Source: Chrysemys picta bellii (lineage: Eukaryota; Chordata; Testudines; Emydidae). Taken from it: a stretch of 64,000 bases of DNA. Within the stretch, counting starts at the first letter, position 1, and each line of letters starts with the position of its first letter. This document shows positions 11,701 to 23,700 of this stretch, in pieces. A program made the position numbers and the translations under genes. The notes beneath the pieces were generated by a model, which was not told the origin of the DNA, searched no databases, and saw only the letters and a program-made list of their open reading frames with translations. The stretch lies in the NCBI RefSeq assembly GCF_011386835.1, contig NC_088795.1:15667441-15731440 (forward strand). The letters are read 5' to 3'.

Positions 11701-14700
11701 AAGGCACCATCAGGTATCACAATGAGATGTGGAATGGCACTCGCTGTGAATTTTGTACGTGTGATGGAGGACAAGTCACTTGTCAGAATGGAGCGTGTGC
11801 CAAAGTGGAGTGCGCCTTGGTAAGAAAAGGTTTCTTCTTTAAGAATATAATGGTCAGTTCTTGATTTTCTTTCTTTACTTGCCTCCAAAGCACTTAACAT
11901 GGAAGTGATGGTCAATTTGTATGTGCCAGGCAGGCAGGAGGTTTAGCTGTCTTGCGTTGTGCAAGCAGCATGCCTGGGTGAATCGGTGGCTACCTTACTT
12001 TTTGATGGTCTCCGGCACTGTCTATCTTATCTACCTGGTAAGAAATGGCTTCAGTAGAGCTTGTGCTGAATTCGGTGCAGAAATCATAGACCAGAGGCAG
12101 CCAGTTCTGTTAAAACCTGTGAAGAATTTTGCCCTTGATCTTTGCTAGGCCTAGAAAGAAAGATCTTAGCTAAGGTATTAGCCACTAGACTTAGTGACCC
12201 CCTACCGATTTTCAGACAGCGAGCAGTCAGGGTTTATGAGAAGGAGATTTGTGATGGACTATACAAATATTTACCTCTTACTTAGAGCTCAAATGATAGT
12301 TCATATTATAATTGCCCTGTAAATGGGTGCAGAAATGGCATTAGGTAGGGTTGATTGGCCCTATCTATTTGCTGTATATGAAAAAAGGTTTTTGGATCAA
12401 CTTTCCTCCACTAGATAAAACTTCTTTCTTTCACTTTTAGTGTCAGTGCTAACCAGTGGGCTAATATCTGCTTCATTCCAACTGGGCTTACAGAGCCAGA
12501 GTAATGAAGGGAAGGAATTGTGGCCTTCATGCATATCTCTAGCTCTCAGTACTTGGCAAGAACACTCCTAGGATGGTAACATTTATTTAACACCCCTGGA
12601 TCAAGGCTGTACCCACAGTCTAGCCCAAAATCTGGGTATGTGCATGGATATAAGGTGAATTGGAGTAAATCTAATTTAATGGATGTATCAAACAGTTCAG
12701 TTCTGACACAGTGCAAACACATTTTCATTCCATCAAGAGCAGAGATCATGTATCTAGGAATAAAGTTATGTGCTAACTCATGTAACATTATCTCTTTAAA
12801 TATTAAAAATATTTTGTATTTCCCTCTCTTGATCCATTCTTATTGACGTTACAAAGATGAATATTGGACCCAAACTTTTATTGTCAAAGGGAATGCTGCC
12901 TTGTTACCTTCAAATGCTTAAATAAAACTACCTAAACTACTTCTGAATGTAGTTGGATGGAAAGTCAAGCTTCTCATATAAACAAGACAAGATCAAGGGA
13001 ATAAGTCTTCTGGATTTGTATCTCTTTTACTTAGCTTTCCACACGCACACAGCTGTAAAATGAAACGCTTACACTAACGATTACATACCATCATGGTTCA
13101 ACGTAGAAAATTATTTAGCAGCTCCATTTGGTGCAGTGCAGACATTCCCATACCTTGAACTCTTACTAGTACCCACGAGAGAAAATCTTGTATTCAGTAC
13201 AACCTGGGATGTATTACAGTACAACTGAAGATGCTCACCAATACAGATTCATCGTACATAGTATTCCGCCCCAGATTGGACCATCCAACGTTTATGATCA
13301 CTCTATAGACAAATGTGGATTCATAAACAAATATATAAAGTAGCAGATCTAATTTCTACTGACACATTAGCTCCTTTCCCTTTCTTATGGAGAAAAAATT
13401 GCCTGTGTTAGAGACAGACCCTGGGTGGTGCCGAGTGCCATTAACACTCATTGAATTCAATCGGCATTAAGAGCACGCTAGTCTTGGCAGAATTGGGTTC
13501 CATGGAAAACCTCTTCAAACCCGGGTGTCCCAAATCAGGCATCAAAATAAGTAATATTGAAATCAGTGGTGTATGGGAATTGGAAAAGACAGGAAAAGTG
13601 TTTTTTGCAATTTTGGTCCTAATGGATAGAAAAAAAAAAAAAGTTTGTTTGAAGACTTGCATCCTATATGACTTCCCAAAAAGGTGAAGCAGCTGTCTTG
13701 GATCATTTGTGATAGAATTCCAGCTCAGTAGTACAAGCCATGCATTAATTTACTCCAAGGATAATATGAAATGTCTCATACAAGAATCTTAAAGCGGGTA
13801 GGGTGTCATTTTTTCTTCTTCTTCTCCAAGTCTTGCAGTTTTGCAGGCAAAATCTGAGATTTTTTTCCCCCTGCCTCAGTAAATCAGAGCTTAATTGAAG
13901 CGAGGAGCCTGTGGGGTTTAGCCCTTCATTAAGGGAAAATTAATTTTCTGGTCACATATTCTTGTCTAAATTGTAATGAGGTCACAAATTTAAACATGAA
14001 TCCTGGGTAGTTCGACCTAGCATATCGGCATCTGATGGGACTAGAGCTAGGGCTTAATTTTAAAACCCTTTCAAACAAAACCTGCCCAGCAATTGCAGAG
14101 TGAATATGTCTCTGGTGACTCTGAGCGGCCCTCAGGTGAGCTGTGAGTTGCAGTCTTTAAGGGGGCTGGTGGAAATTGTCTGGTAGGTGCGGATAGGGTG
14201 GTTGAGGAAGTGGATTTGCTCAACCAAAACCACTTTAGCCGTCAGAAGCATCTCATAACCCATCAAGCTAGTTCCCACCATCCCTTCCATGAAGTGCTGT
14301 AGAGACCGCTTTCAGGGACGTTTCTGAAGAGTACAGGTCATGGGTGGCTGAAGATGAGAGTGAGCCAGACCTGAGAATGAAGTTCCTGTTTCTGCATCAT
14401 CCCACTTTAGAGACTCTCTCTAAACAGTCCTGTCACAAAGGGAACAATGGGCCAGATCTTGCAAGGTGTTGCGTGACTAACATGCTATCAGCAGGTCTTT
14501 GGATTGGTCCTAATGTTATGAAGATAAGGAGGAAATTTAGATCATTTGTATTGCACAGCTTTTTTCCTTTCCTTGCAAGTTGTTGTAGTTTTGATAAATC
14601 TTAAAGATAAATCTTAAATCTTAAAGATCTAAAGTATTGTGTGTGTGTGCGTGTATAAACATTTTATTTTCCTCAGTCTGACACTCCCCTCCCCCATACT

Positions 14701-17700
14701 CGCTTTCCACATTCTTAATGTTGAATGTAATGAGTAATGCCTCTTAAACAAGAGTGCAAGTGACATAGTTATCTCGCATAGTGCCTCCCACTTCTGAGTC
14801 TTGCCAAAAAAGGCAGCCCTGGACTGCCAAGGAGAATCATGTCCCATACACATTCCCCCCCGCCCCCCATCCTTTGTACAAGTGTCTGTGTGTGTTGGAG
14901 GTGGGAAAGTTCACAGTACATACTAGTGACCTGGGTTCTTACCATACACCACGGAGTTTTGCGAGAATGGTTTAAATATCTAGACACTTGTAGGAATGCC
15001 CAGTGACGGATTAAAGTGAAATGTCTCCCCGATTGACTGACAACATAGTGCCCAACTCACTACAGTCGGCGGCCCTTTCAAAGCATCGGGCCCAGATTGG
15101 CCATTCTGGCATAATCTGCCATTGGTAACGCTACTGCCCTTGTGTATATGTAGCCAAACTGGCAAGCTGTGTTTTCCTAAGTGGAACACTGTAAAATATA
15201 CCGTAGTGATTCTATGAATATACTGGGATGCATCCTAAGCTGCTGTAAATAATGGAGCTACATCAATTGACCCCAGCTGAAGATCTGGCTCATCGGAACA
15301 GTTGACTTTTGTGAGCCAGCCAAGGGAAGTAGCCGCATGCTTCCGTTGAAGTTAATGGGAGTCGTGGGCAAAATCCCCTGGTTGGCTTTGAAAATCTCAG
15401 CCACTGTCTAACTTTATACTTGCCTCTTGTCCCTTAACTGTGTTTTAATATTGTGAAGATACACCTCTACCCCAATATAACGCGACCCGATATAACACAG
15501 ATTCGGCTATAACGCGGTAAAGCAGTGCTCCGAGGGGGCGGGGCTGCACACTCCGGTGGATTAAAGCAAGTTCGATATAACGCGGTTTCACCTATAACAC
15601 GGTAAGATTTTTTGGCTCCCGAGGACAGCGTTATATCGGGGTAGAGGTGTACTAGTGATTGAGCAATGGCTATCCAGCAATCCTGGCGGATATATGGAAA
15701 CCTTTGAATCCAACCACAGTTCATTTGATTGTGGGAATTCACCAGTTTTCTCTTTACTCTACTCCAGACTTAGGGAGCTGAGATGTAACCTCCCCCTGCA
15801 GGGTAGGTGGCCAGGAGTGTTTCACTATCACTTCACTCAAGAGCAGCAATCCCTGAGCACAGTGAACCCAAGGATGTAGCCAGCTTTCCCATTCGTGGGG
15901 AGTTTTTGTTAGCTGGGGTTTTCCTCTGTGTGTGTTTGTGTGTGTGTATATATATATATAACAGTTCTGTTATTGAACTGTTCATATATATATATATGAA
16001 CAGTTCAATAACAGAATTTGAAAAGAGGATTCTGCACATATAGAACAACTCCCCCATGACTGGAAGTTCATCAAGGGCCTGATACAAACCCCATTTAAGT
16101 CATTGGAAAGAATTCCACTCATTCCAGCGGAGACTGAATCACACCCTGTAGCTAGAATTCTGGTGCATAGAAACAGTATGAGAAAATGTTCTACTTCACT
16201 ATGAACAGGGTTTTACTATATCCAAAAGCACTATCTATCTACTAATATTCCCCACTCCACCACAGTATCTGAGCACTTCATACCTATTAATGAATAATCT
16301 GCACAGCTCCCCTAGGAGGTAGGTAAATACTATCCCATTTTTTACAGCTGCAGAACTGAGATACAGAGAGATTAAAAGGTGCGATTTACAAAAGCAGTCA
16401 GCATTTACCATTGACTTCAAGGGCAGCAGATAGTCCAATGCTGTGTCCGTTTGAAAATCTCATCCTTGGGCTGGTCCACGAACTAACTTGCCCTGAAATA
16501 GCTAAATTGGTTGTTAGTTCACCTTTTATTATGTTGGTGCAAGTCTGTGTGGATACTTAGTTTGGAATTAAAATAGCCTATTTTGATTTAATTTTTATAT
16601 GTACACCCATTTTTAGGCCCTTTTATATCACCTTAGCAGTGTCAAGGGCTCTTAATGTAAATGAGAATCAGGCCGAGAGAATCAAAGGCAGAGACAGGAA
16701 TTAAACCTAGTTCTCCTAAATCTAATCCAGGTTCTTCCTCTCCCGTAAGTGTTTCACTTCCATTCAGACAACAGACCTTTGAGCAGATGGAAGGCCCCAT
16801 TTCCATTTCTCATGGCAAAATTATGATCTCAGTTACACTGGTGTAATCACAATATCTTTGTTACAGTTGTAACCAAGAATAGAATTTTGATAATATAATG
16901 TGTTTTAAAATTTACCATGAACATTTTTAAAATTTTTAGTCTTTTCTTTAAGGGAAAAATGGAACATAGAAAATGAAGCGAGAGAGCTGTATTTTAAGGA
17001 GGTGAAAGTTTTCAAGTAAAATCCAAGGAATTCAGAGTGAAAAATGACATTCCAGTTTCTATGTATTTTTAGTGGTTTGGTTGGGGGCTTCTTTTACTGC
17101 GGCAAGAGTTAAGGATGATACAGTTGCCTTATCAGTGAATTTCCTGAACTTTTCTGGGGTTCGTTCTGCAACCACAATGTTATTTAAACACACTTTTCAA
17201 AACGTACATACAGAGATGAAGTAGGATGTAGGGAAGATAAGATGCAACTGGATATTGAAGATTGCATTCCAGTGTGATAACCATTCTGCCTCTGCATTCT
17301 GCAGTATTGCTTGGAAATGCTAATTTCATGTGTATTGCTGCAACCTCTCTCTCTGCAGGATGAAGAATTAATTCATTTGGAGGGGAAGTGCTGTCCTGAA
17401 TGTATTTCAAGGGGTAGTTACTGTGTGTACGAGGAACGTAGCAAAGATGTGAGTGTCCTGGTAATTTGGAACACATAACACAGTGTGTTATGCTTGTGAG
17501 GGTTTGGAGAAGTGAAAGTCTATGTCCTCAACGTCTGGAAAGAACATTATTTGCTGAGTCTTGCAAAAGAATAATCCGTTAATATTACTTACCCAGAGGG
17601 TTTTTGCATTTTATAAAGTCTGCTTGTTTATAATTTTCTGCACCACATAAGTCTCCTAAGGCTCTTTTTATTACATAGAGGAAAGCAGAGCAAATTGAAT

Positions 17701-20700
17701 CAATCATTCCTGTTTAATGTTTTATATACCTACCCTTAAGTTTTCAGTGCATCTCCTGGGGTTTAAGATGTTTGACTTTCATTACAGTCAATGGGAGCTG
17801 CGCAACCAAAGCTCAATGCAGCTTTCGGAAAATGTTCCCCATTGATTAGTGTTTTCACTGCAACAGGAATCTGTTATTCAGGGATATTTGCAATCAGCAT
17901 TTCTTCTGAAATTGTCTATGCAATTTTGATGAAGTACAATAGGAGACCTTACATTAGTGTGACAGATGAGTAATGACGCTAACCACTACTTACATAGAAA
18001 TAAACAGCTCTTAACAGAATACTTTTCAGAGATGCAGGAAGTAGAAGATTCAGGTGTTTTCTAAACAGGACCATATCTCATTCTGTCTATAGATCTCGCT
18101 CCCTGATGTGAGTGGAGTCAAACACATCAAGGTGAGTATATTGCATATTTCAGCTCACGCATTATCCTTTTTAATAGAGAAATCTTCATGATATAAGGCC
18201 ATCTAAGAACCAGACTGAGCCTCCCCCGTGCTTTTACCACCTCTCTTATGGGGTCAAGCACAATTACAGTCACCGAGTGTAGGGACTGCTCCCTGTTAAC
18301 AGCCCCAGGGACACAAAGGATATGTCTACACAACCCATGGCAGAGAGCCTCCCAGCCCGGGTTGACAGACTTCGGCTAGTGAGGCTTGCACTAGCACTCT
18401 GAAAATAGCTGTGTAGACAATGCTTTGAAATTGCAGTTCGGGCTCTGAAGCCCACCCCCATCCCGAGACTTTAGATAGGCACAGCTATTGTTAGAGAACT
18501 ACCCCACGAGCCCAACTCTGTTGACCCAGGCTGGGAGGCTTGCTTCGGCGAGCTGTGTAGACATACCCAAGTGGGACAGGGAGTAGTTGGGATAATGGGG
18601 TAGTCCCCAGCCTTTGCTGTCCCCCTGCTCTTGCCAACAAAACTAGCTAGGTGCAGAAAGGGCAGTGTGCCGCACCATCCTAAAGACTGGCTTTTGTCAA
18701 GGAAAATCGTGCCCCTTCAGTCTGCTAGAATTCCCTGTGTGTGTCAACAGAACAGTTGTTAAAGGAAAAAGAGGCGACACAAACTTATTTAGACTTTCAA
18801 AAAGCACATGATAAAGTCCCACTCAAGAGGCTTTTCAGAAACTCAGTAAAGAAGGTGAGACGCAAAGTGCAGTCATAGACTAGAGACGGGCTAAAGGATA
18901 GAAAACAAGCAACTGCAATAAATGGTCAGTTTTCACCACGGCAGAAGATTAACAGTGGAGGACCCGAGGGTCTCTACTTGGCACAGTGTTGTTTAATATA
19001 TTTATTAATGAACTGGGGAAAGGGATAGAATAACGAGGTGGCAAAATTTGCAGATGACACAAAATTCTTTATGTTGGTCAAGACTTAGAGAAGATGGAGG
19101 GAATGGAGGTCGGTGAATGCACAGCATAACAGCAAACGGAATTCAGTGTTAATAAATTAACTCTCTAACCACTTGGGAAAGACCAGGGCCTCATTCTGAG
19201 AGGGGAGAAAGACACAAGAGGGGACTTGATAGAGGTGTATGAATGGTCTAGAGGATGTGAATCAGCTGCTCCTGTTTACTCTCTCATATCTTAATATGAG
19301 AACAAGGAAACATCCAATAAAACTGAAAGGCAATACATTAAAAACTGGTAAAAGAAAGTACTTCTTCACAATGCCAAGTTAACCTGTGGAGGTCATTGCT
19401 GCAGTGTATACTTGAGGGCAAGAACTTAACAGGATTATAAAAAGGCTTAGATGTTTATAGGAATAATGAAAACCTCTACAGTTACATCAGACCTGATAAA
19501 AATTATATGGGACACAAACCTTTAGTTTTCATGTCATAAGCCCAGAGGTAACTGATGGTGATTCAGAAAAAATAACTTCCCCTTTGGGCAGCTTATTTGT
19601 CCATTATAGACATTCTTGTACTTTCCTTTGAAGTATCTGTCACTGTCTAGTCTAGAAGACAGGAATGGACAGGGCTACTAGACAAGATGGAGCACTGTAT
19701 GGCAATTGATGTGTTCCTGTGTTGTTGTTAGAATATGGCTGATAATAGTTATCACTCTATTAGATTCTCTGGTTTATTTGGGGATTGCTATAGGTCACAA
19801 AGCATCTAGTTCGTGCCGAGGCTGTCCTTTGATTAGTATCATGGCTCATTCTGCAAAATTCTAGCTGGCCGCTAGATCTGTAACTTTTCATCACACGTTG
19901 CAGGATCTGGATTCAGCCCTGCTGCTGAACTCGGCATCACTGCAGTGAGAACGGAGCCCTCATGTAAAGCATTCAATATTGTCTTATGCAGAATGGAGAG
20001 AAATGGAAAGAAGACCCGTGCAAGGAATGTGAATGCCGGGACGCCGAGGTGGTCTGCTATCGACGCTCTTGTCCGTCCTGCCCGTTGGGCCGCCTGGCGG
20101 CAAAGGCGGAGGGAGACTGCTGCTCGCAGTGCCAGTCAGGTATTTGTGTGAAGCAGCTTCTGCTGACTTTTGTAGTTCTGTACAGGGTGGATTCTGACCC
20201 CTGTCATATTACCGGGGTATAAACCTTTGTAACTCTGCCCCTCATAACTGAGGCCAGGAAATGAAATCCTTTTACGAATGCTCCCCAGTGAGGCACTGGT
20301 TTTTCAGGGGCCTAAAGAGGGGGTGTGATGCTTCTCAGGGGTTCCCAGGGTGGTGAGGCATCTCAATACCACCTGCCCTTAGCACGAGGAAATCTGTGCT
20401 TGACATGAGTCAGCTCCCCAGCTCCACTGCTACAGCCAATCCAAGCACTGTCCTCTAGGCCTTGCCGTCACTGTCCAGGTTAGCGACACATTGGCACCTA
20501 CCAACCTCTGAGTGTCAGCCTGCAGTGTCCAGCCGCTGGGCCTTGTTGCTTCAAAAAATCAGTGCACCCCAGCTTACCAGTTCCACCTCACATCAACCCT
20601 CCACTAACCCACAGCACGTAGCGAGGTTAGTCGTGAAACCAGATATCACTTTATTTAACAAACACAGAGAATCGAGTAATAGCAAGTAGAAATATTAGAA

Positions 20701-23700
20701 ACATGGTTACATATAAAATAAAATCATAGTACGCATTTCAGAGCCTGTATGTAACGAACAAGGTACTCTCATGTCTAGTATTGCTCTTCCGAAATCCTTG
20801 CAGCGCGTTACAGCCCGGCTGACTGACCCTTCTTTCATGAACCATGCATACTGTCGGTTTGCCTCCTCGGTGAAGGATTCCACGTCTCTCTTTGCGCTCC
20901 AAGATTCACCAGACCAATCCTTTGTTTTTATTCAGAAACAGGGCACCCCCTGCTGTTTGTTTCTTCCTGTGGATTTCCTCTCTTGACGATTTCACAATCT
21001 CACAATGCGCCCCTGGCTCAGTGTGAAAATAGGTAGATAATACACCAACGGCCAGACAGGGAGATAGGTGTCAGTCACCTCCTGCTCGAAAGGAACATCT
21101 CCGAGGTATGTCACCTCCCGGCGACCTGCCTTATCTCCAAGACCTTCAGAACATAATGTTCAGTAGGGATACATAATTCCTTAATATTATCTGTACAGAC
21201 ATTTCTCAGTGATTAGGACGACCAATGGGCAGCTGGTTCTCGGTAGAGACCTCAGATGCAGGGCCGGCTCCAGGCACCAGCTTAACAAGCAGGTGCTTGG
21301 GGCGGCCAATGGAGAGGGGCGGCACGTGCAGCAATTCGGCGGCGGCAGGTCCCTCACTCCCTCTTGGAGCGAAGGACCTGCCGCCGAATTGCCGATCGCG
21401 ATTGCAGCTTTTCCCCCTTCCCCCACGAATTGCCACCGCCAATCGCAGCTTTTTTTTTTGCGCTTGGGGCGGCAAAAATGCTGTAGCCGGCCCTGCTCAG
21501 ATTCCACCCTTTGGTAAACTATTCTGCAGCTAGCCAACCCAGGGGATCTCTGTAAAACCATGCACTGTTGGCTCTCTGGTCACGGGGAGTACAAGCAGGC
21601 ATTAGGGGTTTGATTGTGCAATCCTTACTCACACTGGTTAATCCCATTAACGTCATTGGGGGTACTTGTAGGTGCTTACCAATGTGAGTAAAGGTCATGC
21701 AACGTAGCCCTCTATTCCCCGGGCTTCTCAGTATTATCAATGTTCTCGTGACAACTGTTTTGATTTCAGCTTTGCTGCCTCTGTTTGGTTTGGGGATCAG
21801 TAATTATCCCCCCGCTAAATTTAAATACGATTTCAGGGTAAGTTTAGGACTCAGGCCAAAGTCTCCCTCTGACTTCAGTGGAGTTGGATCAGGACCTTAA
21901 GAACCATCCTTTGGCAAAGTAAAAAGAATCATTGGAGGACCTGGAGACTGTTGTCCTGGAAATGTTTTTCATTCCTTTTTTTTTGAACTCTGAAATCTTC
22001 TAACAAACAAAAAAAGTCTGTCTCTCTCTCAGAATTATAACATGCTTCTGTGAAGTTTATGGGCTTATGATTAATTTCCTTTAAAAAAATGTACTCCCTT
22101 ATACTGTAACGCCACTTCCAGTTCACCTGGGGTCAAATTAGAGCCAGTTAATAATTATCTGGACACATTAGAATAGCTTTGGCTATATAGCAATTTTGCA
22201 TATAAATTATTTTTTTCCACAGGATGTTGTCATTTCCCTTCATTTGCATTTCATAGTTGGTCAGTTTTAGCTGCAGATTCCTAATTTTTCATATTGGCAG
22301 CCGCTCTTGTTGCACTCAACTTGCTTTGGTTAATCAGAGAGCTCCAGTTTGTCACAAGAAAAAGAAAACAACTTTGCAGTTTAATTATGCTGTCATTGCC
22401 GAAGTGGCTCAGAGCGTTTGTCAGATAAATATTTAAAGCTTCTTATTTGTTGAACAGCAAAAAACCCCAAACAAACAACAACCCAAAAAAGCGTTTGTAG
22501 ATCCAAAAGGCAAGCTTTTTGGACAGGCCACATAAACTTAGAGACATCTCGTAGGCTACAGAAGGTGAACGTTTCAGGCATAAGAAAAGAGGAAGTGGTA
22601 GGGGGTTAGCCTGGGAGACCCAAGCTCAATTTGCTACTCGATCACAGACTTCCCGTGTAAACTTTGGCAAGTTGCTTAGTGGCTTTTGAAAATGTTAGCC
22701 CTGAAGTCCCGTTTTCAAAAGTGACGGCTACTCGGTCCCATTGACTTCCAGTGAGACTTAAGCTTCTAAGTGCCTAAGTCATTTAGGTGCTTTAAAAATT
22801 TTTAGCCTTAGTCTCTCTGTGACTCAGTTCCCCATCTGTACAATGGGGATAATAGCACAGCCCTCCCTTGCAGAGGTGTTGTGGGGATAAATTAATTAAA
22901 GGAGTTCAGATGCTATATAATGGGGACAAATTTGGGAGAAAGCATGACTGTGATTTGAAAACATTGCATTGTATGAACAGGTCTATGTTTTCTGGGCCGG
23001 ATTTTCCAAAGAGCTCAGCTCCCGTTAAGGCACTTCAATGAGACGGACAGATTATAAAATATTCCCGGCACCCAGAAGCTCTCATTCGTCTCAATAGGAG
23101 CTGCTGAGTGCTGAGTGCTTTTGAAATTCTGCCGACTTCATTTAGGTGCCTGACTGTGTGCTGAGCTCTTTGGAAAATACGATCTCCTGAGATCATTGCA
23201 TGGGGATATATAGAGCCAAGCCTGCGTTCTGCATACTCACTGCTCCCCTTGAAATCTCCTTTCCACGGATCCACCAACTACTTCTCTCCATGCTGCAACA
23301 GAGGCAATGAGTGTTTTGCAATGCAGTGTCCAGGCTGATGATCCTGTAAAACTTTCCAAAATTGTAACTCTTTAGCCCAGAGTTCTCCAAAATCTTCCAC
23401 AGAAAGTCCCCACCTTTCCACAAACTAAGGGCTTCCCTCACCCAGATGTTTTTGTGAAGCCAGTGTAAATTACTGTTCTCTGACCAATGTGTTTGGGGGG
23501 AAAACCCAGTCCGTAGTGTCTCTCTCTAAGCTGAGGTTTGCTCATGGGACAGCAGCTGGTCCTACTTTCAGGGAACACTTTGGATTAGTGCAGAAAGCTT
23601 TGCTCCTGAATGGAGCCCAGGCTGTGTGCTCCCTCTCTCAGCAGTAAGGTGATTGCCAAGCAGTGGAGACGCTGCTACACGTGTGTAGGGACAGGGCAGC

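Larger units (their letters stand above)
11820..17358. other. Intron between VWC5 exons
   Basis: 5.5-kb phase-0 intron. It holds an L1-like LINE remnant (12140-13690), a TA-flanked MITE (15462-15649), a perfect palindrome (15965-16016) and a possible MIR-like fragment in reverse (about 16235-16400, with cccattttttacagctgcag). Nothing recognised in 13700-15450 apart from a short (TG)n at 14639 and a CCCC-rich patch at 14855. Confidence 0.6.
18132..19991. other. Intron between the micro-exon and the main VWC6 exon
   Basis: 1.86 kb, phase 0. It contains a TIR element at 18319-18569 and a CR1 fragment from about 18771 to 19520. Nothing recognised in the last 450 bp apart from the acceptor. Confidence 0.6.
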
